From NCBI GenBank assembly GCA_027450045.1, contig DAIDKM010000001.1:143960-207959 (forward strand): a stretch of DNA of 64,000 bases, given 5' to 3'. This stretch comes from Paludibacter sp. Lineage in GTDB: Bacteria > Bacteroidota > Bacteroidia > Bacteroidales > Paludibacteraceae. Shown here one piece after another: positions 8,464 through 16,788 of the stretch; the first letter of the stretch is position 1, and every line of letters begins with the position of its first letter. A model generated the notes under the pieces. It had not been told where the DNA came from. It worked only from the letters and a program-made list of their open reading frames with translations, and made no database searches. The position numbers and the translations under genes were made by a program.

Positions 8464-8862
8464 ATGGTTATTAAACGCAAAAGAGAGTTGCAGCCCGAAG
8501 TTTACACTTCGTCCCTCAACGATATCATGTTTTTCTTGCTGCTCTTTTTTCTCATTGTTTCGACATTAGTAAACCCGTCGGTTATTCAATTGATGCTTCC
8601 AAAAGCTTCTGCTAACCTTCAGCAAATGTCAAAACAAACCATCAATTTATCTATTACAGCTGATCTTCATTATTATCTGAACGATAAGCCCATAGCCCTT
8701 GATCAAATAAAACCTGCTATTCAACAACTTGTGGCTAACACGGCTGATGCAACTATTATTTTACGTGCTGATCGTTCTATTCAGCTTCAAAACTTAGTGA
8801 CCATTCTTGACATTGGACACCAATTACGTGTGAAAATGATTTTAGCAACGCAGAAAGCATAA
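8464..8862 (+). CDS. exbD: ExbD/TolR family protein
   Basis: The 132-residue protein has a short cytoplasmic N-terminus, one transmembrane segment (about residues 21-37) preceded by the conserved Asp20 in the place of the proton-carrying Asp of ExbD, and a periplasmic domain of about 90 residues. It is encoded 26 bases after exbB and before the TonB-like gene and should form the stator with ExbB. Confidence 0.93.
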   Translation: MVIKRKRELQPEVYTSSLNDIMFFLLLFFLIVSTLVNPSVIQLMLPKASANLQQMSKQTINLSITADLHYYLNDKPIALDQIKPAIQQLVANTADATIILRADRSIQLQNLVTILDIGHQLRVKMILATQKA

Positions 8863-8917
8863 TTTTTTTGGTTAAATCCAGAAAAGCCTTCATTAGCAGC
8901 TTGAAAATGAAATTTTT

Positions 8918-9700
8918 ATGAGGAAGTCAACTCGATATGGAATAATAGGAACGACTGTATTTGCCATATTGGTTTTATTGTTGTTTTTGCTTGTGAAGCT
9001 TCCTTCTATGCAAAACTCGTTTAATGAGCCTGTTTATATCAATTTGGGAGATGCACCAGATGGAGTAGGGGTTTCGGTCCCTTCACCTGCAATGAGCGCT
9101 CCTGTGGAGGTAAAATCAAAGGCAACTGCGGCAGCATCACCGTCTTTGCACGAAAATGTAGAAACTCAAATAGCCAATTCTCCGGTTTCCATGCCGGATT
9201 CAAAAAAAACCAACAAGAATAGTGTCGTTAAACAAGAAAATATCAATAAAAAGAAAGATCAAAAACTGATTGATGAAGCTTTCCAACGCGCGCAACAAGC
9301 AAAAAAATCAGCAGAACAACAAGGTATTATCAACAGGGCACAAAAATTAGGTAGTGTTTTTGGGGCAAATCATGGTAATGGTTCTGGCAATGGACAAGGT
9401 GATCACGTGCAAGGAAATCCACTTGGAGTTATTGGAGGAAATGGAGTAAATGTTTCTGTTTCAGGACGTTCCCCAATGTATATTCCATCTCCGGTATACC
9501 AGAGCAATGATGAAGGTACTGTGACGGTACATGTTGTAGTTAATCGTGATGGAAATGTTTCAAATGCTTATATAGGCGTCTCAACTACAACCAGCGAAAC
9601 GTTACGTGACGCAGCTTTACAGGCTGCTCGAAAAAGCAAATTTTCAAAAGGTGATCACGATGCCATTGGCACAATTGTATATCACTTTGTTCTCAAATAA
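8918..9700 (+). CDS. tonB: TonB-like energy transducer
   Basis: The 260-residue protein has one N-terminal transmembrane anchor (residues 8-28), a long charged linker (about 40-150) rich in Lys, Gln, Ala and Ser rather than the classical Pro-Lys repeats, a Gly/Asn-rich patch near residues 145-175, and a C-terminal TonB/TolA-like domain (about 185-260) whose last residues run DAIGTIVYHFVLK. It ends the exbB-exbD-tonB operon. It should pass proton-motive energy to outer-membrane receptors. TolA is an alternative, but no tolB or pal gene is nearby. Confidence 0.85.
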   Translation: MRKSTRYGIIGTTVFAILVLLLFLLVKLPSMQNSFNEPVYINLGDAPDGVGVSVPSPAMSAPVEVKSKATAAASPSLHENVETQIANSPVSMPDSKKTNKNSVVKQENINKKKDQKLIDEAFQRAQQAKKSAEQQGIINRAQKLGSVFGANHGNGSGNGQGDHVQGNPLGVIGGNGVNVSVSGRSPMYIPSPVYQSNDEGTVTVHVVVNRDGNVSNAYIGVSTTTSETLRDAALQAARKSKFSKGDHDAIGTIVYHFVLK

Positions 9701-9721
9701 CTTTCATAATATAAAATAGTT

Positions 9722-10273
9722 ATGTCAAATAATTTTATTTTCCTTGCTGAAGGATTTGAAGAGACGGAAGCAATTACGATCGTTGATTTATTGCGTCGTG
9801 CTTCCATTGACGTGACAACGGTTTCTGTCACAGGTAACATTATGGTAAAAGGATCTCATTCAATTTCAATTTTGTCAGATGCCTTGTTTGAAGAGATTGA
9901 CTTTTCTCAAGCTCATCTTTTGATTTTGCCTGGTGGAATGCCAGGTTCAACACATTTAGCCGAACACAAGGATCTTAATGATCTATTGCAGCACCATAAC
10001 AAAAAAAATAAGTTTATTGCTGCAATTTGCGCTGCGCCAACTGTTTTAGGAAAATTGAATATGCTACAAAATCGTGAGGCAATTTGTTATCCGGGTTTTG
10101 AAATGAATTTATTGGGCGCAATCATTTCTAATAAAACGTTGATTCAAGATTCCAACATTATTACTGCCAAAGGTCCTGGATATGCTGTTGATTTTGGTTT
10201 GTATCTTGTTCGATTAGTAAAAGGGGATGCAAAGGCTAAAGAGGTAGCGGATCTTTTTTTATATACACGCTAA
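9722..10273 (+). CDS. DJ-1/PfpI family protein
   Basis: The 183-residue protein has the class I glutamine amidotransferase-like fold of the DJ-1 branch. The nucleophilic elbow AAICAAPTVLG places the reactive Cys at residue 103, the conserved Glu is in EGFEETEA (residues 10-17), and LILPGGMPGS is the preceding strand-turn. Members are annotated as DJ-1/YajL/ThiJ; proposed activities include protein or nucleotide deglycase and chaperone functions, and the role here is open. It lies 21 bases after tonB and could be cotranscribed with it. Confidence 0.9.
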   Translation: MSNNFIFLAEGFEETEAITIVDLLRRASIDVTTVSVTGNIMVKGSHSISILSDALFEEIDFSQAHLLILPGGMPGSTHLAEHKDLNDLLQHHNKKNKFIAAICAAPTVLGKLNMLQNREAICYPGFEMNLLGAIISNKTLIQDSNIITAKGPGYAVDFGLYLVRLVKGDAKAKEVADLFLYTR

Positions 10274-10357
10274 TTCAGTTCACATTTCCTATTTATCATA
10301 ATATTAATTATAGGAAAAATGAATCAGCTTCAAATTGTCATTTTAAATTGATTTTTA

Positions 10358-11395
10358 ATGCTAACAAAAATAATAGCAGAAGCTTTAGTAAACGAGTCAA
10401 ACGAACTGATAGAAAAGGCAAGTAAAATAGCAATTATTACGCATATCAGTCCTGATGGCGATGCAATGGGTTCCGCGCTCGGACTTTATCATTTTCTTTA
10501 CTCGCTTAATAAAGAAACAATCATTATTGTCCCTAATCGCTACGCTTCTTTTTTCGATTGGATGCCGGCAGTTTCCCAAATACTGATTTATGATGAACAT
10601 AAAGAGCAAATTGATCAATTGTTATCATCCTGTGATTTGATGATTCTGGCTGATTTTAATACTAATTCTCGAATTGGTCAGCTTAAAGAAGCTGTAGAAC
10701 AATTTAAAGGGGAAAAGATTTTAATTGATCATCATCGAAATCCTGACAACATGGCAGATGTGATAATTTCTTATCCAACGATTTCATCCACTTCAGAGTT
10801 AGTGTTTCGATTAATTTGCAGAATGGGATTTTTTGAAACAATAAATAAACCATGCGCAACAGCCATATACACTGGAATGATGACGGATACAGGAGCCTTC
10901 ACTTTCAACTCGAACAACCCTGAAATTTACTTTATTATTTCCGAACTTCTGACTAAAGGAATAGACAAAGATCAGATTTACAATAATATATATAACACTT
11001 ATTCAACAGATCGTTTGCGATTAATGGGATATACATTAAGTGAAAAAATGGAAGTCTTGCCTGAGTACAAAACTGCCATTATTACGCTAACAAATGAAGA
11101 ATTAAACCATTACAATTATCAGGAAGGCGACACGGAAGGTTTTGTTAATCTACCATTGAGCATAAAGGGTATTGTATTCTCCGTTCTCATCAAAGAAAAT
11201 ACTAATAACGTGAAACTTTCTTTGCGTTCACGAGGTTCATTCCCTGTCAATCAAGTTGCAGCAACTTATTTTCATGGAGGCGGCCATATTAATGCGGCTG
11301 GTGGAGAAAGCTACGACTCATTAATTCAAACTGTTGAGCAACTAAAACAAGTTCTGCCTCTTTATAAGGAACAACTTGAAATATCGGAATCATAG
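10358..11395 (+). CDS. DHH/DHHA1 family phosphoesterase (NrnA-like)
   Basis: The 345-residue protein has the DHH motifs in order: HISPDGDAMGSA (residues 29-40), LADFN near residue 98, the DHH itself in LIDHHRNPD near 126-134, and TDTGAF near 180. The DHHA1 substrate-binding domain follows, with GGGHINAAGG near 308-317. These are the features of NrnA-type enzymes that degrade very short RNAs and 3'-phosphoadenosine-5'-phosphate. The gene converges with purA and no terminator is seen in the 41-base gap. Family sure; nanoRNase/pAp phosphatase activity is inferred from the architecture. Confidence 0.92.
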   Translation: MLTKIIAEALVNESNELIEKASKIAIITHISPDGDAMGSALGLYHFLYSLNKETIIIVPNRYASFFDWMPAVSQILIYDEHKEQIDQLLSSCDLMILADFNTNSRIGQLKEAVEQFKGEKILIDHHRNPDNMADVIISYPTISSTSELVFRLICRMGFFETINKPCATAIYTGMMTDTGAFTFNSNNPEIYFIISELLTKGIDKDQIYNNIYNTYSTDRLRLMGYTLSEKMEVLPEYKTAIITLTNEELNHYNYQEGDTEGFVNLPLSIKGIVFSVLIKENTNNVKLSLRSRGSFPVNQVAATYFHGGGHINAAGGESYDSLIQTVEQLKQVLPLYKEQLEISES

Positions 11396-11436
11396 TTTAG
11401 CGAGGGATTTCAGAATGAAGAGCTAAAGATTAAGAT

Positions 11437-12708
11437 TTATTTCTTTGGTAGAAAGATAGTTTGTTCTCTATCAGCGCCTACTGAGACAATTGTAATAGGT
11501 GTATTCAATTCACGTTCAATGAAATGAATATAAGCATTAAACTCTTCAGGAAATTCATTTTGATGTTTCACGGCTGACATGGAGGATTTCCAACCCGGAA
11601 GTTCTGCATAGATGGATTCAATAACAGCATCAGTTTCAAATGGAAAATAATCAATCTCTTGGCCATTTATCTTATAAGCAACGCAAATGTTAATCGTATC
11701 GAAATCATCCAAAACATCACTTTTCATCATAATGAGTTGCGTAACCCCATTAATCATAATGGCATACTTCAACGCAACTAAATCAAGCCATCCGCAACGA
11801 CGTGGACGACCCGTTACAGATCCATATTCAAAGCCAAGGTCACGCATTTTTTGGCCTGTTTCATCCAGCAATTCAGTTGGGAATGGCCCACTGCCAACTC
11901 GTGTACAATAGGCTTTAAATATGCCAAAAACCTCTCCAATTCGGTTTGGAGCAATTCCTAAACCAGTGCATACTCCGGCTGAAATTGTATTCGATGAAGT
12001 AACAAATGGGTATGAACCAAAATCAATGTCCAACATGGTACCTTGCGCACCTTCTGCCAAAATTGATTTTTTATGATCGATATATTGATTAATAATATGC
12101 TCGCTATCAATAAATTGAAATTCTTTTAGTTTTTTGACTCCCTCAAACCATTCTTTTTCAAGTTGTTCTAAATTATTAATCGGATAGTTATACTGTGATA
12201 AAATCGACATATGACGAGACTTTGACATAGCATATTTTTGGTCGAAATTATGGAGCAAGTCCCCTACCCTAAGCCCATTACGACTAGTTTTGTCAGTGTA
12301 TGCCGGGCCAATACCTTTTCCTGTAGTTCCAATCTTATCGCTACCTTTTGAAGCTTCATACGCAGCATCAAGTAAACGATGTGTAGGTAAAATAAGGTGA
12401 GCTTTTTTAGAGATCAATAATTTATTTGTGAGTTTGTGGCCGGATGCTTCTAATGATTCAACTTCTGCCTTAAACAGCGCAGGATCAAGAACAACTCCAT
12501 TTCCAATGATATTGATCTTGTCTCCTTGAAAAATGCCGGAAGGAATGGATCTTAGAACATATTTTTCGCCTTCAAATTCAAGCGTATGACCAGCATTGGG
12601 GCCTCCTTGAAAACGAGCTACAACATCATATTTTGGTGTCAATACATCAACCACTTTTCCTTTGCCTTCGTCACCCCACTGAAGGCCTAACAATACATCT
12701 ACTTTCAC
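11437..12708 (-). CDS. purA: Adenylosuccinate synthetase
   Basis: PurA makes adenylosuccinate from IMP, aspartate and GTP, the first step from IMP to AMP. The N-terminal P-loop-like WGDEGKGK (residues 11-18, catalytic Asp13) and GPNAGHT (36-42) are intact, and the GSGPFPTEL and TGRPRRCGWLD blocks follow. The 423-residue length is typical. It stands alone with a leader of about 130 bases. Very sure. Confidence 0.98.
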   Translation of the reverse strand: MKVDVLLGLQWGDEGKGKVVDVLTPKYDVVARFQGGPNAGHTLEFEGEKYVLRSIPSGIFQGDKINIIGNGVVLDPALFKAEVESLEASGHKLTNKLLISKKAHLILPTHRLLDAAYEASKGSDKIGTTGKGIGPAYTDKTSRNGLRVGDLLHNFDQKYAMSKSRHMSILSQYNYPINNLEQLEKEWFEGVKKLKEFQFIDSEHIINQYIDHKKSILAEGAQGTMLDIDFGSYPFVTSSNTISAGVCTGLGIAPNRIGEVFGIFKAYCTRVGSGPFPTELLDETGQKMRDLGFEYGSVTGRPRRCGWLDLVALKYAIMINGVTQLIMMKSDVLDDFDTINICVAYKINGQEIDYFPFETDAVIESIYAELPGWKSSMSAVKHQNEFPEEFNAYIHFIERELNTPITIVSVGADREQTIFLPKK

Positions 12709-12846
12709 GACAATAAAATTTATTTAAGTAACTGATTATTATAATCTTATTCTGTAATAACACACAATTAACCAGGCAATTTTTTAGTTGTAAACCTGAT
12801 TAACCCTTTCTATCGGCCAAAGACTCTTTGCTATTCAATTTGCATG

Positions 12847-12854
12847 TAAAGGTA
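12847..12854 (-). promoter_or_regulatory. -7 element (TACCTTTA) for purA
   Basis: Read on the minus strand this is TACCTTTA, one mismatch from TAnnTTTG, and would give a leader of about 130 bases. No -33 TTTG is found, so support is modest. Confidence 0.4.
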
Positions 12855-12902
12855 TCAATTTTTCATGAAAATTGCTAATGCAATGAACAAAAAGATAGCT
12901 CA

Positions 12903-12948
12903 CAAAAACTGCCTCGTACTTGCTGTTTTCTATAGCAATACGAGGCAG
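12903..12948 (-). terminator. Terminator of the sdh/frd operon
   Basis: A 10-bp perfect stem (12909-12918 with 12939-12948) is extended inward by five more pairs, and on the minus strand it is followed by TTTTTG. It lies about 70 bases beyond the sdhB stop. Confidence 0.88.
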
Positions 12949-13018
12949 AAATATTAAATCAGTTATAATTAGCAGAATAAAGAGAATCGAACTTCACTAT
13001 TTTACAAGAAAATAGTTA

Positions 13019-13774
13019 TTAGTCTTTCAATTTTGCTTTTAAAAACTCACGATTCAAGCGAGCAATATGCGAAATGGAAACATTTTTGGGACATTCTGAT
13101 TCACAAGCGCCCGTATTGGTACAGTTACCAAATCCAAGTTCATCCATTTTTGCCACCATAGCTTTTGCGCGACGTGATGCTTCAATTTTGCCTTGAGGTA
13201 AAAGAGCTAATTGGCTCACTTTAGCAGCAACAAACAACATGGCTGATCCATTTTTACAGGCTGCAACACAAGCCCCACAACCAATACACGAAGCTGCATC
13301 CATGGCTTCATCGGCTTTTTCTTTTGAAATTGGAATTGCATTGGCATCAGGAACACCGCCGGTAGTAACTGATATAAAACCACCTGCTTGAATGATTTTA
13401 TCAAAAGCGCCTCGATCAACCATTAAGTCTTTAATAACAGGGAACCCTCTTGAACGCCAAGGTTCAACTATAATCGTTTCTCCATCTTTAAATTTTCGCA
13501 TGTGAAGCTGACATGTCGTTACATCTTCGTCAGGTCCATGCGGATGCCCGTTGATGTAAAGCGAACACATGCCGCAAATACCTTCGCGGCAATCGTGATC
13601 AAAAACGATTGTTTCTTTTTTCTCCGAAATTAATTTTTCATTCAAAATATCCAACATTTCAAGAAAAGAACTATCTGTTGAAATGTTATTTAATTGATAG
13701 GTTTCAAAAGCGCCTTTGGCTTGAGGCCCTTTTTGGCGCCATATTTTCAGAGTGATATGAATTGTTTTTTCCAT
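13019..13774 (-). CDS. sdhB: Succinate dehydrogenase/fumarate reductase iron-sulfur subunit
   Basis: The 251-residue subunit passes electrons between the flavin and the quinone site through three clusters, and the ligands are visible: [2Fe-2S] Cys 62, 67, 70 and 88; first ferredoxin-like motif Cys 163, 166, 169 and 173; second motif Cys 218, 224 and 228. It is the last gene of the C-A-B operon, which is the gene order of the Wolinella/Bacteroides type complexes with one di-heme cytochrome b. In anaerobic Bacteroidales this complex usually acts as fumarate reductase; direction cannot be read from the sequence. Confidence 0.96.
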   Translation of the reverse strand: MEKTIHITLKIWRQKGPQAKGAFETYQLNNISTDSSFLEMLDILNEKLISEKKETIVFDHDCREGICGMCSLYINGHPHGPDEDVTTCQLHMRKFKDGETIIVEPWRSRGFPVIKDLMVDRGAFDKIIQAGGFISVTTGGVPDANAIPISKEKADEAMDAASCIGCGACVAACKNGSAMLFVAAKVSQLALLPQGKIEASRRAKAMVAKMDELGFGNCTNTGACESECPKNVSISHIARLNREFLKAKLKD

Positions 13775-13847
13775 AATTTGATGAGATTTATTGCATTCTG
13801 ACTTTTTACCAAGTTGTATTTATTTGCAACCTAATAAAGTTATTGCG

Positions 13848-15788
13848 TTACTTGTAATTACGTTGTTGCATGTGAACAGATTCATAGATCAGTGGCTCTT
13901 TTAGAAGAGATGGCTCTTTTCCGTCGCCTTCATATTTCCAGCATGCAACATACGAAAATTTTTCATCATCCCGCAATGCTTCTCCATCTCCTGTTTGATA
14001 TTCAAGTCTAAAATGACCACCACACGACTCTTCTCGATGCAAAGCATCGCGAGCCATCAATTCTCCAATTTCAATGAAATCAGACACTCTCAATGCTTTT
14101 TCTAATTCAACGTTCAAATCTTCGCTTTCGCCAGGAATGAAAACATTTGTCCAGAATTCATGTTTTACCTGTATTATGGCATCTAATGCTTTTTGAAGAC
14201 TCTCTTTAGTACGACTCATTCCGACAAAGTCCCACATGATCAATCCTAATTGCTTATGAATTGAATCCACAGAACGATTTCCTTTAATAGCCATTATCTT
14301 TTGGATTCTCGCTTGAACAGCACCTTCCGTTTCAGCAAATTCGGTGAGTTCAGTGCTCATACGAGGAGTTCGAATTTCGTCGGCCAAATAATTTTGAATC
14401 GTATAAGGCAAAACAAAATAGCCATCAGCTAAGCCTTGCATCAGTGCTGAAGCGCCCAAACGATTGGCACCATGATCTGAAAAATTCGCTTCGCCAATAG
14501 CAAAAAGGCCTTCAATGCTAGTCATACATTCATAATCAACCCAAATACCGCCCATAGTATAATGAATTGCAGGATAGATCATCATAGGAGTTTCATACGG
14601 ATCTTCGTCAACAATTTTGTAATACATTTGAAATAGATTACCGTAACGAGCTTCGACTACGTCACGTCCCAAACGATTGATTACTTCTGAGAAATCGAGA
14701 TAAACTGCTAATCCTGTCGCTCCTACTCCATAACCTGCATCACAACGTTCTTTGGCTGCGCGCGAGGCTACATCGCGAGGCACTAAATTTCCAAAAGCAG
14801 GATAACGACGTTCCAAATAATAATCGCGCTCATCTTCTGGAATTTGAGTGGGTTTCATTTTCCCTGCGCGAATAGCTTCGGCATCTTCTTTTTTCTTCGG
14901 TACCCAAATGCGACCATCATTACGTAATGATTCGGACATCAATGTCAATTTGGATTGAAATTCGCCATGAACCGGAATACAAGTCGGGTGAATCTGAGCA
15001 TAACAAGGATTGGCAAAATAAGCACCTTTTCGAAAGCATTGCATTGCTGCCGAGCCATTTGATCCCATCGCATTGGTCGATAAAAAGAATGTATTACCAT
15101 AGCCACCGGTTGCAATTACCACTGCATGACCAAAAAAACGTTCTAATCTTCCGGTACGTAAGTTACGCGCAATAATTCCACGTGCTTTTCCGTCAATCAC
15201 CACAACATCCATCATTTCATAACGAGTGTGGAGTTTTACCGAACCTTTACTGATTTGTCGGCTTAATGCGGAATAAGCGCCTAATAATAATTGTTGACCT
15301 GTTTGTCCTTTGGCATAAAAAGTACGCGAAACCTGAGCACCACCAAAAGAACGATTGTCTAACAATCCTCCATATTCTCGGGCAAAAGGGACGCCTTGTG
15401 CCACGCATTGATCAATGATACTGTTAGAAACTTCTGCTAAGCGATATACATTGGCTTCACGAGCCCGATAGTCACCACCTTTGATGGTGTCATAAAAGAG
15501 ACGAAAAACAGAATCTCCATCATTCGGATAATTTTTTGCAGCATTTATACCACCTTGAGCAGCAATTGAATGTGCACGACGTGGTGAATCTTGAATACAA
15601 AAATTTAAGACATTAAATCCAAGCTCACCTAAAGATGCTGCGGCAGAAGCTCCGGCTAAACCGGTACCCACCACAATGATATCTAAACGACGTTTATTGG
15701 CCGGATTGACTAATTTTTGTGAGGCTTTATAGTTACTCCACTTTTGGGCTAAAGGTCCTTGTGGAATTTTGGAATTGATCTGTGTCAT
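13848..15788 (-). CDS. sdhA: Succinate dehydrogenase/fumarate reductase flavoprotein subunit
   Basis: The 646-residue subunit holds the dicarboxylate site and covalent FAD. The Rossmann motif GTGLAG is at residues 41-46, and the FAD-attachment region [15 protein letters not shown] contains the presumed flavinylated His73. The capping domain and the C-terminal helical domain follow. It lies between sdhC (34-base gap) and sdhB (73-base gap) in one operon. Either succinate oxidation or fumarate reduction is possible; with a fermentative gene set around it the latter is likely. Confidence 0.97.
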   Translation of the reverse strand: MTQINSKIPQGPLAQKWSNYKASQKLVNPANKRRLDIIVVGTGLAGASAAASLGELGFNVLNFCIQDSPRRAHSIAAQGGINAAKNYPNDGDSVFRLFYDTIKGGDYRAREANVYRLAEVSNSIIDQCVAQGVPFAREYGGLLDNRSFGGAQVSRTFYAKGQTGQQLLLGAYSALSRQISKGSVKLHTRYEMMDVVVIDGKARGIIARNLRTGRLERFFGHAVVIATGGYGNTFFLSTNAMGSNGSAAMQCFRKGAYFANPCYAQIHPTCIPVHGEFQSKLTLMSESLRNDGRIWVPKKKEDAEAIRAGKMKPTQIPEDERDYYLERRYPAFGNLVPRDVASRAAKERCDAGYGVGATGLAVYLDFSEVINRLGRDVVEARYGNLFQMYYKIVDEDPYETPMMIYPAIHYTMGGIWVDYECMTSIEGLFAIGEANFSDHGANRLGASALMQGLADGYFVLPYTIQNYLADEIRTPRMSTELTEFAETEGAVQARIQKIMAIKGNRSVDSIHKQLGLIMWDFVGMSRTKESLQKALDAIIQVKHEFWTNVFIPGESEDLNVELEKALRVSDFIEIGELMARDALHREESCGGHFRLEYQTGDGEALRDDEKFSYVACWKYEGDGKEPSLLKEPLIYESVHMQQRNYK

Positions 15789-15822
15789 ATTTTATAAGTT
15801 TATTATTTTAGAAAACAATAAG

Positions 15823-16494
15823 TTACGCTCCAAATCCAAACAAAAAATAGAGATTAATCGACGTAAAACAAACAGCTAAAATCGTTGCATAAACAATACC
15901 AATAATTTGCAAGCGCGGTTGCCATTTTTTGTTGTCAATTCCTATCGTTTGGAATGCACTCCAAAATCCATGCGTTAAATGAAACCAAAGCACCCAATAC
16001 CAGATAATATAAAGGACACTAACAATTGGATTGCGAAATTGATTTGCGACCAAATCATACGATTGATCGGCATGAACTTGGTTCGCTCCGCCTAGGAAAG
16101 ATTGCAATTGCATCTTAGCCCAAAACTGCGTCAAATGTAACACAATAAACAATAAAACAACAAGTCCTAATATCACCATATTACGAGCTGCCCATGAAGT
16201 GGTCTCACTCTTTTTGCCCGATGCGTATCCAACTTCACCTCGTGCACGGTAATTTTGCCAATATAACCATAATGCGTACAAAATGTGAATAACAAATCCG
16301 GCAGCTAAAATAGGTACCATGATTGTGACAACAGGAAGTTCCATAATATCATTTACTGCGGTATAAGCTGAAGGACCTCCCAATAAAAACATATTGAGAA
16401 AGCAATGCAGCGTCAGAAAAAGAAATAGAAACAACCCGGACAAACTCATAATGAGTTTTCTTCCAATGGATGAGTTAATAATAAATAACTTCAT
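15823..16494 (-). CDS. sdhC: Succinate dehydrogenase/fumarate reductase cytochrome b subunit
   Basis: The 223-residue protein has five hydrophobic segments and conserved His residues in membrane helices, including HCFLN near residue 30 and the WFHLTHGFWSAF block near 170-180, as in the one-subunit, five-helix, two-haem anchors of Wolinella and Bacillus. It anchors the complex in the cytoplasmic membrane and reacts with menaquinone. It is the first gene of the operon, 130 bases downstream of a consensus promoter. Confidence 0.94.
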   Translation of the reverse strand: MKLFIINSSIGRKLIMSLSGLFLFLFLTLHCFLNMFLLGGPSAYTAVNDIMELPVVTIMVPILAAGFVIHILYALWLYWQNYRARGEVGYASGKKSETTSWAARNMVILGLVVLLFIVLHLTQFWAKMQLQSFLGGANQVHADQSYDLVANQFRNPIVSVLYIIWYWVLWFHLTHGFWSAFQTIGIDNKKWQPRLQIIGIVYATILAVCFTSINLYFLFGFGA

Positions 16495-16623
16495 AACAGG
16501 TTTGAATTGATGTTTAGTGATATGAGAAACTACAAATTAAAAGGCAGCAATGCGAGATGATGTATATTTAATAAATTAGTATTATGAACATTACCTTTCT
16601 TGTCATCGATGATAAATATGTTG

Positions 16624-16654
16624 CAAAAGTAGAAAAAACCATTTGTATCGCAAA
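16624..16654 (-). promoter_or_regulatory. Promoter of the sdhCAB operon (TTTG-N19-TACTTTTG)
   Basis: On the minus strand the -33 TTTG (16651-16654) and the -7 TACTTTTG (16624-16631) match exactly with 19 bases between. The leader would be about 125 bases. Confidence 0.8.
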
Positions 16655-16723
16655 GGAATAGAGAAATTTTTCTGCAAATCTTTCTGTTTTTCTTGTTCAT
16701 GCAAAACTAATAAGTTCATAATC

Positions 16724-16769
16724 AAAAAGAAAGAGGTTGTCTCATCATAAAATTTAAGACAACCTCTTT
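16724..16769 (-). terminator. Terminator of the ribonucleotide reductase gene
   Basis: A perfect 13-bp stem (16730-16742 with 16757-16769) is followed on the minus strand by CTTTTTG. It starts 20 bases after the nrdJ stop. Confidence 0.9.
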
Positions 16770-16788
16770 GAATGAAGCCTCAAAGAGG

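Larger units (their letters stand above)
12709..13018 (-). other. purA-sdhB intergenic region
   Basis: This 310-base gap holds the purA promoter element (12847-12854) and the terminator of the sdh operon (12903-12948), both on the minus strand. I see no gene in it. Confidence 0.6.

Noticed and set aside
10285..10317. Terminator after the DJ-1 gene
   Set aside because: An 8-bp AT-rich inverted repeat with a 17-base loop and no T-run; too weak to call.
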